A DNA stretch of 64,000 nucleotides from Sacculina carcini (Eukaryota; Arthropoda; Thecostraca; Sacculinidae), in assembly GCA_916048095.2 (NCBI GenBank), contig OU696581.1, positions 2,310,445 through 2,374,444 on the forward strand, read 5' to 3'. The notes beneath the pieces were generated by a model that was given only the letters and a program-made list of their open reading frames with translations, made no database searches and was not told where the DNA came from. A program made the position numbers and the translations under genes. Positions 1 through 13,333 of this stretch are shown here, one piece after another; the first letter of the stretch is position 1, and the number at the start of each line of letters is the position of its first letter.

Positions 1-300
1 GATCGCTCAGTAGATTCTAATCTACAGATTCTACCCGGCGGAGCAGCATTTATTTGGTCGAATTCAATAATCCAACAGCCCCTGTCCACCCAGCAGTAAA
101 TGATGGTACCAGATATCAGTCATGTGCTGTGCCAAGCATTCTGGGGAGGTGGCCCTCTCTGATACGTCTTCCGTCCTTGTGGTGCCATAGCGTGGAAAGG
201 GTTGGTTCTGCGGTGGCAGCGAGCTGCACGGGACACACCTATATGTGTTCATAAGCTTCGGCTTCTTCCCGTGTAGCAGCTGTCACTTTAGGCCTTTAAC
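1..300 (+). repeat. tRNA-derived SINE (family A), copy 1, cut by window edge
   Basis: From about position 70 to 295 this sequence matches the SINE at 12945-13275 almost base for base (shared landmarks: aacagcccctgtccacccag, agcttcggcttcttcccgtg). The second copy has a tRNA-like head with A- and B-box motifs. Here only a diverged piece of the head is present before the window edge, around gattctacccggcgg. It is non-coding, and the short open frames across it are spurious. It lies just upstream of the EF-hand exons. Confidence 0.75.
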
Positions 301-391
301 CTTCAACCTTCATATTAGCTTGCAGTTTGCGCGATGCACACACGACAGGATTGCATGATTGTGCTTGTGGTTGATTGGTGGCGGCGTGCAG

Positions 392-2408
392 AGGTTGTGG
401 GAGCAATGGCTGGGACCGTTGGATAACTCGAGCGGCTCAATGTCGCGCGACCAGTTCGTCAAGATATTGCAGCGAATTGTCAACCGACCGGTGCTGAAAA
501 CTGCACATAATCTCCAACCACCTGTGTGGCCGCTCTTCTATCAGGTGTGTATTTGTGCGTGCGTGATGACCGATCTATGGTCATATTTAGCAAGTGTATG
601 GTGAACTTATTCAACTCAACAAATCGAATCAATTGGGGAAAGCTTGCCAATATATGCTGCTGGAATTGACGATGTCTTAGTATTGAATTCACCGTCTATA
701 TGCTGTGGGCAACCCTAGTATCGTCACGTTTGCTGCGCCAAAATCATTGATTGTATCGGACACCTCCATTTACGCACAAGTGGAACAATTATGGAGCCAA
801 GTGGATATTAAGGCCTAGCTGTTTTTTGGATGGAAACAGCTGGGGTGAGGCCGGCAGTGCGATCAGATTGCAAAGCAGGTGTTTATACTCAGAGCAGATT
901 GTAAAGCCGTATTCTGGGCCGGTCGTATTGTGTGACAGATTTTCGAGATGATCGATGTGTCCAAGAATGGAGTCCTTTCGCCCGAAGAGTTCCGCAACTT
1001 CTTCCACACATTTGGCCTATCAAAAGAGGTAAATCACACCGTATAGCGTGCATTGCCATATAAATATCAAACTTTGTCTTGCAATAGACATCATGAGGCT
1101 GAATTGATACAGCAGTTCTTTACAAGCGCACACTGGATATGTTCACTCTTCTCTTTTAGAGAAGTCGTAGGTCAGGGAGCTTAATAGGAGGCCGGGCTGG
1201 AGCGTGTTGAATGCCAACAGAATGTCGTTAGAAACGGAGCGCCACAAATGTGCTGAATCACTCAGGGCAGGGGTCGGCAACTCAAAGTGTTCAAAGAGCC
1301 ATATTGGATAAAAAACAAAACAAAAACAAATATATATGGAGCCTCAAAAATTAAAAACATCATATTTAAGCCTTATAACAAAAATATAGTTTCCTCCCCA
1401 TCGTTTTCCATTTTCAGACATTTTTGAAAAAGCTCCAGGGAGCCACTAGGCAGCGCTAAAAAGCCGCGGCGTGCCGACCCCCGGCTTAGGAGCCAGGCCC
1501 AGACTCGTTCGGTTGCTTTCAATCTAATCTCCATAACCACTCCAGCCGTAATCATCTCCATAATCATCCCTTGGAGCAGAGCCGTAGCAAGGTGTACATG
1601 GGACCGAATTTAAAATCAACCAATTCACCATTTTGGTGTTTATCAAAACATCGTAAGCTAACGCGAGGACCCCTTGCATACGGGGGATTGTGGGCAAGGT
1701 AGCATATTTGTGTCGAGGTTCGGGGGGATGACAGCCATCATGTACTAATGTTCAAAGTTGGCTCAGCAGGCCAATTGTATGAGACCCTCAACCATTTTGG
1801 CCTATTCAATTACAACACACATACCTCAATGAAGATAGCATTGCATATAATTGCATACACACATTTTTCGTGTATTTTTACTTTTTTGCTATACTGGTTT
1901 TGATAAGAATATACTCAATAAAATGAACTCAGCAGAATTATCGGAGGGTACAATTGCATATTCATACCCCAGCCAATTTGTGGGTAAGAACACTTATCCA
2001 CATGGCCCTAGCATTTACCTCATGGCTGCGCACTAAATGAGATAATGCAGACATGATCAATGATACCGACTCGACGAGTGTACTCAACGGAAAAAAACTC
2101 GCCAGAGCAATGAAGTACATACATAATGATAAATGCAAATGTGTTGTGTTAAGGCGGCCGATTTGTCGTTTGCAACGGTCGACACGAACTCGGACGGTGG
2201 TATCAGCATTGATGAGTTTATCAACATGGCCGTTGACTTCCTCTACTCGGAAGACGAACACAGTTTGAGTCGTGACGTTATTGGCTGTCTGGAAAGAGCG
2301 CACCCTGAGTTAATCTTGGACGTCAAGGAACAATCAAGGACGTTGAACAACCAAGGACGTCAAGAGCAGGACAAGTCTCAACATCAACAGATCACCATCT
2401 CATCTTAA
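392..2408 (+). CDS. Sarcoplasmic calcium-binding protein-like EF-hand gene, 3' part (three exons)
   Basis: Three exons are spliced in phase 0: 392-544 (acceptor gcgtgcag, donor gtgtgt), 939-1028 (acceptor tgtgacag, donor gtaaat) and 2154-2408 (acceptor gtgttaag), ending in TAA. Together they encode 165 residues; the 5' end of the gene lies left of the window. The first exon has a degenerate calcium loop (LDNSSGSMSRDQF, one residue short). The second has a good loop (IDVSKNGVLSPEEF) and the third a canonical one (VDTNSDGGISIDEF). The Trp-rich start (RLWEQW) and the FLYSEDE segment after the last EF-hand are typical of invertebrate sarcoplasmic calcium-binding proteins, which buffer cytosolic calcium in muscle and nerve. 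The tail after that, rich in Gln and Ser, is longer than the family usually has, so the last exon may really end earlier at an unseen donor. Intron 2 holds a hAT MITE. Another calcium sensor is possible. Confidence 0.82.
1268..1483. mobile_element. hAT-type MITE (family CAGGGGTCGGCAA), copy 1
   Basis: The left end caggggtcggcaactc and the right end gtgccgacccccg are inverted repeats. The inner sequence has the AAAGAGCCATATTGG block common beside hAT ends. The flanking octamers actcaggg and gcttagga match at 5 of 8 positions, consistent with a worn 8-bp target duplication. It sits in intron 2 of the EF-hand gene. A related copy in reverse orientation is at 35303-35602. Confidence 0.7.
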
Positions 2409-2701
2409 ACTCACAACATCAACAGATCAACGTACAACAACGGACCTGCGATGAGGAAGAGACGTTGTGATCAGTGCCAAGAAAGAGAGCTTGTAATAGC
2501 GTGTAGATCGCAGCTTGGCCTTTGGCGCGCTCATTTTCAAATGCTATATGTCAACATTCTTGTGGACCATTGTTTGTGTTTGTGCAAATGGCCTCATAGT
2601 TGGTGTGATAAGCTCGGGTGGACGACGCAATATGGCAATTTCGGGCGTTGATCCCTCCGTGTGGGTGTGATATTATCACATGCTGGTGAGACTAATATCC
2701 T

Positions 2702-2707
2702 AATAAA
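2702..2707 (+). promoter_or_regulatory. Candidate polyadenylation signal of the EF-hand gene
   Basis: AATAAA lies 294 bases after the stop codon of the EF-hand gene. This is the first good match downstream. It is inferred from position only. Confidence 0.4.
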
Positions 2708-3393
2708 AGATTGTCTATCTAGCAAGAGATAATTTCGCATACGCTCGTAGTTTTACAAGCATACAGCATCAATAAACACACACACACACACGCACATACG
2801 TCATTTGCCAGTGTCAATTTGATCGATAAGGTAGCCATTTTCAGCAGCAATGAAATAAAATGAAATGAAAAAATCAAGCTAATGATAGTCAATGGAAAAT
2901 GAGTAAAATAATACAATGATGATATACGAGTCCTGTCCTGTCTCGTACATTCCTGTAAATATACGGTGAATAATATTAATTATATAAGCAATAGTAATGA
3001 TATAATAATTAAATTAATTAGTATTATGAATATTAAACAAATAATTATAATATTACATCTGGTAATATTACGCTCACACAACCTTCTGAACTATAATGAC
3101 ACGCTTGCAGTCCGAGCGCCATTTTGACAAATCGCTGCCGTTACATTTGACCGTCATTTTCGTTTCAACAGCCAAAATCATAGAACCATCGGTAACTCGC
3201 CCAACACAAGTCAAACTCGACCGCTGTATTTACCGAAATCAAAACACACACACGTGTGTCTGTATTTATAAGTATTAACATCATCAAATGAACAATGGAC
3301 AACACGACACGATGTGGCTGGATTAAGCAGTTGAAACAGCAGACAAATAGCAAAAAACACAGAATGCGGAGATGAACCAACAATGAGCGCCAT
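2708..3393. other. Gene-free spacer between convergent EF-hand and HP1 genes
   Basis: AT-rich DNA with a short CA run near 2776-2792 and the 3' flank of the minus-strand HP1 gene at its right end. No coding signal was seen. Confidence 0.6.
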
Positions 3394-6019
<2,626 letters not shown>

Positions 6020-6580
6020 GGTGACTGCTGGTGTAGCTGCTGTGGGCGCCCAGCTGACAAACACACACACGCGCGCGCGCAAGTCAACTCAAGCGGTGTG
6101 TTTGTGTTCACCTATTTGTGTATTACGGGATCTGAGCTTGCGCTTGAGCTGTCCCGTCTCCAAATCATGATTTATCATCATCATCAGGCCCTCCGTGAAC
6201 GATTGAATTGTTCTCGTTTTTACTATTCCTGCTGTCTAAACTATTCCACTTTTCTACGCTCCTATAAGGAAAACTGTCCTGTTTGATCTTCTGTCGGCAT
6301 CTTGTTTTAGTCTCAGCTTCATATTATGTCCCCTTTAATCCCTCTCATGCCAAACAATCCAGCCTTTACGATCCGTTTTTATTAAATACTCTCATGTACT
6401 TGATATGTGAATTAAATCCCCTCTCTGTCTTCTCTTTTCGAGCGTGGTCAGTGTATGTGTGTGTTGCGTGTTGGACCGCTAGCACGCCACCTCCCGAAGC
6501 ATGCACCAAAGAGTAAAAGAGAAACATGGTACTTTTGCTAGCCGATATGACACCTGCCCATCTTCACTGGACAACTTCAT
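6020..6580. other. HP1 upstream region, no gene seen
   Basis: This should hold the HP1 5' UTR and promoter. A CA/CG-rich run (acacacacacgcgcgcgcgc) lies at about 6060-6080. The rest is unremarkable, with no convincing coding frame. Confidence 0.5.
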
Positions 6581-6805
6581 TGGTGGATCCAGAGGGGGAC
6601 TTGAGGGCTAAACCACCCAAAATATTTCCAACAACTCATAACTAGGAGGTTCACTAAAACTGGCCATGGAAAAGTATGTTTTTGTAGATTTTGTTGATAT
6701 AAACATTATCGCAAATCATATTGGCGTATAATGCGTTTGTGAACGTGCGTATATATCATTGAAAATATTTATCAGTCCCCCACAATTTCACTCTGGATCC
6801 ACTAC
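6581..6805 (+). mobile_element. MITE family 1 (GGATCCAGAG ends), copy a
   Basis: It begins tggtggatccagaggggg and ends ctctggatccactac, which are inverted repeats. The inside shares gttcactaaaa and gttgatataaacattatcgc with copies at 9908-10093 and 13875-14156, and in reverse with 14764-14984 and 26398-26636. Confidence 0.75.
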
Positions 6806-6815
6806 TTGTAATTTA

Positions 6816-7078
6816 GTCCGTCTGGTAGCCGAGTGGCTGAGACGCACCCTTTGTGCACGAGAGGCCCAGGATTCGATTACCCGGGCGAAGTGAAACGGTT
6901 GAGTTCGTTTCTTACAGGCATAGGCCAATTGTCACAAGGCGGGTTTCGTGTGTGCGCAGCCGTGCAGTTTTCTGTGTTGGCCGTGAGGTTTCGCACCCGC
7001 AAATTTATACGCAAACATAGCCTTATCCACTGCTGTGTCCAAACGCATAATTATATAATTATAAAAGATCAGTGACAT
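6816..7078 (+). repeat. tRNA-derived SINE (family B, Ser/Leu-like head)
   Basis: The head carries an A-box-like TGGTAGCCGAGTGGCTGAGA and, about 35 bases on, a B-box-like GGATTCGATTACC, the spacing of a pol III internal promoter in a long-arm tRNA. The body has no tRNA fold and no reading frame of note. It starts just after MITE copy a. Only one copy was seen in the window. Confidence 0.6.
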
Positions 7079-7650
7079 ACAACGGGTGACAAGAACTGCA
7101 AACACACTACCGCTCTTTCTTCTACCTTTTCAAGGGTAAGTTTTCAACAAGCCTGAACACTAACTCAATACAATCACGTAATCAACAGATTTAACAGACT
7201 GATATTATTTTTACCATATATATTTTACAAGAGACAAAATATAATGAAGCTTACCAAACGGCAAATAGTCACAACAATAACGGATACCGGCAACCAAAAA
7301 GCGCCAAATATTTGACTGTATCACCCGCTCTATAGTACGCCAAACACTGCCGTTGAGTAAAATTGCAGTGGCCAAGTCGAACTTTCTCAAATGAATTACG
7401 AATTTATTTTAAACCTTTTAGTAACAGATATAGCTACAAAATATCATTTCCTAAATAATTAAAATGACGTTTAACTATAAACATTAGTCAAGAATGAATT
7501 TGTTTAGAAGCAAGTTGTTAATGAGTTAACTCATTAACGTTATATATTAACGTTATAACTCATTAACGTTAAAGAGTTAACTCATTAATAAATAAATAAA
7601 AGATTGTTATCGCATAAGTAGTAATATGCCAGACGATATTAAGCTTGTAG
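7079..7650. other. AT-rich spacer with palindromes
   Basis: No gene seen. The main structure is a cluster of gttaa/ttaac palindromes at 7517-7600. Confidence 0.5.
7517..7538. repeat. Perfect 22-bp palindrome
   Basis: GTTAATGAGTT is followed directly by its reverse complement AACTCATTAAC. Partial copies of the same word recur to about 7590. Confidence 0.85.
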
Positions 7651-7958
7651 TGTTGGTCATGTTGTTTAGGTCCATTGTTGTATATGCGTGTGTTTGGTTT
7701 TAGTTTAAAATGGTTTTGATGTGCCTGTGTGCATGTATGCGCGCGTGTTCGCGACTATAGGCTCGTGTTTGACCTGTGACGCACGCGGGTCATTGACCAC
7801 GTGTCACTGTATGTATGCGCGTGTGCAGGGCAAGTGACGAGTGAATTGTACAGTCGTGTCAGAGCTTTTCCTGGTTGGGGTCGCGTTGAACGTAGCGGTC
7901 GCTGCCTAATACACACTGCGTGTATTTTTCCTCACCTTTTCGTGGCTTCATCGCCACA
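7651..7958 (+). repeat. 5' LTR of the CsRn1-like fossil
   Basis: It starts tgttggtcatg, ends cgccaca, and is followed at once by tggtgccccgagtg, which looks like a tRNA primer site. The boundaries are inferred from these landmarks because no partner LTR is in the window. Confidence 0.55.
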
Positions 7959-9912
7959 CTGGTGCCCCGAGTGAGGAGCTATTGTGATTTTCATTCGTTA
8001 CGGCAGCTTTTGCGCTATATGTCTGTGGCTTGTTAATTGTTTTTCGACCAGTTTTTGTGTTTACATTTTCGACATGTACGACGACAAGACCGATGCAAGT
8101 AATTCTACAAATCCATTCGTTTCGGCTCATGTTGCTGTCAAGCCACCGCCATTTCTACCGAAGCCAGTGAGCGGGTGGCTGGCTATATTGGAGGCACAAT
8201 TTCACCTGACAAAGGTTACCGCTGAAGAAACCAAATTTGTTCATCCCATCTCGGTTCTCCCTGCCGATGTAGTCTCCAAGATTAGTCCAGAAGTATTGGC
8301 GGGCCACCAATACGTCGAACTGAAAGCGGCTCTATAGAAAGCATTCGTACAAAAGCTGAACTCTTTGAGGAGCTTCTGACGGGAACATCATTCAGTGGCC
8401 GCGCATCAGTAGATATGACTGAGCTAAGACAGACAGCTGCAATGGCTGGGGTGGGAGATGAACTGGTACGACATCGCTTCTTGAATACCTTATCCGCAGT
8501 GATCTCCACGGCTCTTGCAGCTCAGAAGGATTTGACATTGGAACAACTCAGGTCGTTGGCTGACGATTTAAAGCATCTGGCACGTGATGAAAACTGCCTA
8601 AGTGTTTCAGTGCGTCGAAATATGTCTGGTGGTTCAGATGGAGACCGAGGTCGCAGTCCGGACAGGTACTCCATTAAAGAGAATTCAGCTGAGCGTGGCA
8701 AACTTCCTCGGAATGTTCGTCCGTATCGTGCAGGTCAACGGCCTCAGGTGTGTCGGGCGCACCAGTATTACAGGCGAGCTGCACGTACATGCAAGCATTG
8801 GTGCCAATGGCCCAACAAATCACAAGACTTGAAAGTTCTGCCGCCATCAATACCTGGCTCGCGAGCAGATTCACCAGCAAATAACGAAGCAAAGGAAAAC
8901 TAGCAAGACAGGCGGTTTCAATCGCGACTCACCGTCTGCCGCTGCTAAAAGTCGCCGCTAAAGTAGGAACAGTTGCTGCAAACTTCATCGTCGACACAGG
9001 AGTGGCGGTATCTATTGTACCCCCTTCCCTGGTGTCTGGTGTGCCACTGCAGCCCTGTGCAGTTAGAATTACCTCGGCCAGTGGCGAGTCTATCCGAGTG
9101 CACGGTGAGGTTAGGCTGAGCGTTAGCATTCGACATTTGCGGCGGAGCTTTGTATGGGAGTTAGTTGTTGCCGAGGTAGTGCAGCCTTTGTTGGGGCAAG
9201 ACTTCCTTTCAGAATTTGGCTTGCTAGTTGACTGTCGGCGTCGATGTCTCATATACAGCGTCACTGGTATTGCTGCGAAGTGCGTTGTAGCTGACACACC
9301 CATTCTATAGATATCTAGAATGATGATCATTCTATGATGTCACCCATTCTATAGATACCGGCAGCGCGACAGCTACATGCGCATCACCACATCGCCTCAT
9401 CCCGAGTGTCAACGAGCAGCCAAGCTGGCGTTCAATCAGCTGCTTCAACAAGGAGTGATTAGACCGTCAGTCACCATGGTCCTCACCGTTGCATTTGGCA
9501 GCGAAAAACACGCCTGGAGAGTGGAGGGTGACCGGTGATTACCGCTCACTGAATCTTCTCACAACGCCGGATCGCTATCCATTGCCTCACATCCAAGATT
9601 TGTCTGCTCGTATAGGAGGTAAAACTATTTTTAGCAAATTGGATTTGCTGAAAGCATACTACAATATTCCCATGGCGCCACAAAACATCCAGAAAACAGC
9701 AGTAACAACGCCATTTGGCTTGTTTGAATACGTGTTTCTTCCTCTGGGTCTCCGCAACAGTGGTGCAACGTTCCAGAGATTCATGGACGGAATATTTGGA
9801 TCTCTTACGTGTGTGTTCGTCTATGTAGATGATATTCTTGTATTCTCCGAAAACGAACAACATGCTGCCGATCTCAAGGTTGTTTGTGCGCTGCTTCACC
9901 AGCACAAGTTCA
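7651..9912 (+). mobile_element. Ty3-type LTR retrotransposon fossil (CsRn1-like), 3' truncated
   Basis: The parts in order are a 5' LTR (7651-7958, TG...CA), a primer-site-like stretch beginning tggtgccccgagtg right after it, gag-like coding from about 8074 (PPFLPKP...WLAILEAQF, a CsRn1-type capsid start), a protease-like stretch near 8985-9290 and the front half of a reverse transcriptase (9440-9890) with a YVDD active site. The rest of pol and the 3' LTR are absent; the sequence runs into a MITE near 9908. The element is broken in several places and looks old. With no second LTR I cannot date it. Confidence 0.8.
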
Positions 9913-10093
9913 CTAAAAGTGGTCAAGAAAAAGTATCTTTTTGTAGAGTTTGTTGATATAAACATTATCGCAAAGCATATTCACGCATAATGCGTTTGTA
10001 AATGAGTGTGTATATCATTGAACAAATATTTTCAGTCTCCCCCTCAAAATCATTCAGCCCCATTCCCCCAAAATTGCACTCTGGATCCGCTAA
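9908..10093 (+). mobile_element. MITE family 1, copy b (left end missing)
   Basis: It shares gttcactaaaagtggtcaag, gttgatataaacattatcgc and the right end ctctggatccgcta with copies a and c. Its left terminal part is absent where it abuts the LTR fossil. Confidence 0.7.
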
Positions 10094-12519
10094 TGCATCA
10101 AAAGCCACAGTAATATGCGACTCGCATGTTCGCTGCGAGTTCACGGCGTATAACGGTGTTATGCGTGGTCATGTGATCTCACTCACATTGCTACAGCCCC
10201 GGGCGACCCCAGCGCACACAAAAACACACCCACACACACACACACACACACGAATTCAGTGGGAGCGTGTGACAGTGTGGCAAGCACAATGGACACACAC
10301 ACACGCGCGGTCGCTCAGTGTCCACTTGGTGTTCTGTGATTACGTTGGGGTGTGTGTGTCTGTGTAAATTATTCACCAATGTTCAAGTACCATTGGTGCT
10401 TCGATTGCCAACTGGCCTCAGGTGTGTGTGTGTGTATGCGTGTAATATGTAAGACGTAATACGTATATTTTTGTCAACAACCTTTTCTCATTTTGCATAA
10501 ACAATTCATATACTTCTTCTTGACAATGCCTTTTAAGCTAAAAGCTTCTCTCGTGCATCTGCGTTTAATATTCAAAATAATGTATCTATGTCGTATGTGT
10601 AATTGAATTGCACATACCTACTTCTTATGCACAATCATTTTAGACCTTTTCAAATAGCATAAAATAACAGTATACAAGCAACACTATATTTTTATAGTCT
10701 AATTTGCTTAATACCCAAATGTGCGTGTGTGTGTGTGTAGAAAGATGTGTAGAGGTGAATTCGACCAGAAATCGTGCGTGATCACGTGGTGAATTGATCT
10801 GTGAGCCGATGTTGATGTTTGTGGAGCTTCCTACAGTCTTATCAGTTGGAACCGACTGGGAGCTGCGGAGCTAAATGTGTAAGTGACATTGTAATGTATT
10901 TCCTAATGTAGTTGAGGTAAAAATACCTAATAACAAATACACTATTTCATCACAAACAAAACATAATAATACGCACATATAAAAAATATTAATACAAATG
11001 AAAATACATTACGCTTTATATAAATATAATAATAATATTAAGCAGAAGAAAAACATAAGCAATAATAAATATAATTTTTTTATACAAAATTTAAACATGT
11101 TTATATAAACATAATAATATATACAACATATCGCGGGGTAGAGGTCATCGACCTCGCCGCAGGGGAATTCCCTGCACCAGCCTTGCATTACACCACAGAT
11201 AGCAGAATGTAATTATTTGACAGGTGCAAAAAATGGCGAATTCATTTGATTATACAAGCATATACATTTAGTTGGACAGTTGATATGCAAATTTCTGGAT
11301 GCTATCCGAGTGGTCGCCCAAAATATTGTTGTTTCTTCTGTTCTTTGTGCTTTGTTGATTTATAGCTCGGAAGCAAGGTTGAGGGTACAGCTTGAACCCC
11401 CCCCCCCCCTTAATATGGTAAGCCCTCCCCACCCCAAATCATCCTGCCCATGCATATTTGAAGTGTAGTTGTTCATGTTTTGCAGGGTGAACGTACATCC
11501 TCTTTTTCCCAGACATGTGCTCGTTTTGGTATTGTCCGGGTTATTTTTTGTAAACTGCTTCAAATGACCGGGGTTTGTATAGTAACAGTGAGTAAATTCA
11601 ATATGTTCCCTCTACGAGTGTATATTTCCTTGGTCCGTGGTTAAAAATAGTTAACCAAAATAATCGTCATGAGTGTATAAAGAGGTCAATTTTGCAATGA
11701 AAGACTTGCGCGTGCACAAAAGCCTCCTCATTTTAGTGATTCGTAATATGCTCACCCTATGTATCGCCAAGCCCCACATTTTTCCACTTAGCTCCCCTCT
11801 CAGACACCCCACAGAAAATATTCTAGAACCACCACTGCCCTGGCGTCACTTGGAAGAATATTTGTTTTTCTTTTTTTCTTATTTACTCTTTGAATTAGTT
11901 TTTTTGCTGTGTTTTGTTATCTTGCCTTGTGCATATAACTATATTTCACAAAATGTATAGTCCAGTGATGCAATAAACTTTTCAAGAACGCTTCGATAAC
12001 TTTTCAAACACTTAACTGACTTACTTTTTCAAAAGTAAACACGAAATTAAATTGATTTTGAAAGAAATATTACTAGGTGCTACTGGAAAATAACTAGACT
12101 AATATAATTTATATTATCGTTATTTCAGAAGCGTCAATCCAAAAATTGCAATATTATTGTGGGAAAAATATTTTGGTGAGTGTTGACTGAATAGTTCAAG
12201 CTTCTTTTCGGCTTGTTCATACTAAATTCCTATATACTGTTTTTCTAGGGAAAGTATTCCTTGTGGAACATGAGTTTTACTGACATTGACACTCAAAGTA
12301 TTATTGTGCTGTCAATCTGAGTGAAACACTACGTTCTGTTATGTTTGCTCGTTTACGACGCGCTATAGCTATGTAAACATATCGATCGTACATACACACG
12401 CACACACACACATACACAAACAGACATACACACACACATACATAAACACATGCTAATTGTGATACACCTAGGTACTATATACATGTATATACATATATAT
12501 GTATATACACCTATATATA

Positions 12520-12572
<53 letters not shown>

Positions 12573-12668
12573 ATATATATATAAGTGTGTATTACCAATT
12601 ATTATGAATATAATTATCAATTCTTATCATAAAGCAATTCATTTTATTACACAGAGAGCACAATTTTG
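10094..12668. other. 2.6-kb gene-free stretch with microsatellites
   Basis: It holds CA/GT runs (about 10225-10252, 10418-10432, 10722-10738, 12400-12450), a poly-C run at 11399-11409 and AT-rich DNA. A few short segments look splice-flanked (for example 10834-10876 after ttcctacag), but they are too short to call. Confidence 0.5.
12515..12573. repeat. AT microsatellite
   Basis: A long run of ta dinucleotides with a few single-base interruptions. Confidence 0.9.
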
Positions 12669-12676
12669 GCATGGTA

Positions 12677-12813
12677 CATTGGTTCCCAACCTGTGGTATT
12701 TGAACAATTTTTCAGGGGTAATGGTGTTTTCTCTAGTGTTTTAGTTTAGGCATGTAGTTTAAATGTGGAATGCTCAATTGGGTAACGATCTGAAAAAAGG
12801 TTGGAAACCACTG
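12677..12813. mobile_element. Short hAT MITE (CANTGGTTYCCAACC ends)
   Basis: The left end cattggttcccaacctg and the reverse complement of the right end, cagtggtttccaacctt, match, as in many Charlie-type hAT elements. The flanking octamers gcatggta and gcatagca agree at 6 of 8 positions, a worn 8-bp target duplication. Length is 137 bp. Confidence 0.75.
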
Positions 12814-12944
12814 GCATAGCACATCAATGATAAGTTTTTGCCAACTTTCTTTTATCGTTGAAGAAAAATAAGTAAAGGATATAAATGAAGGGGTTTACAA
12901 AGTGCTCATGACCCAGACATTCTTGCACTGCTGTCATTGCTGTT

Positions 12945-13275
12945 GGTTGAACTCCGTGGTGTAGTGATAGCACATCCGCTTCATATGAGGGAGGTCCGTG
13001 ATTCAATTCCGGGAGGAGGGAAATTTCTTTGGGCAATTTCTGTAATCTAACAGCCCCTGTCCACCCAGCAGTAAATGATGGTACCAGATGTCAGTCATGT
13101 GTTGTGCCATGCATTCTGGGGAGGTGGTCCTCTCTAATACGTCTTTCGTCCTTGTGGCGCCATAGCGTGGAGAGGGTCGGTTCTGAGGTGGCAGCGAGCT
13201 GCACGGGGCACACCTGTGTGTTCATAAGCTTCGGCTTCTTCCCGTGTAGCAGCTGTCACTTTAGGCCTATAACCG
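12945..13275 (+). repeat. tRNA-derived SINE (family A), full copy
   Basis: The head has an A-box-like GTGGTGTAGTGATAGCAC and a B-box-like GGTCCGTGATTCAATTCC about 30 bases later. The body (aacagcccctgtccacccag to agctgtcactttaggcc) matches copy 1 at the window start. It ends about 58 bases before the sulfotransferase start codon. Confidence 0.8.
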
Positions 13276-13333
13276 GACAATATGGAGTTTCCCGTGATAT
13301 AATTTTGTTCTGCTTGTTCCAGCTTAGATACCG

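Noticed and set aside
6816-6900. Functional tRNA gene at the SINE-B head
   Set aside because: The A and B boxes are present but the acceptor stem does not close and the sequence runs on into a SINE body.
10094-10880. Possible small cysteine-containing gene with exons near 10100-10200, 10378-10421 and 10834-10876
   Set aside because: The segments have splice-like borders but are very short, their phases could not be tied together, and I recognise no family.
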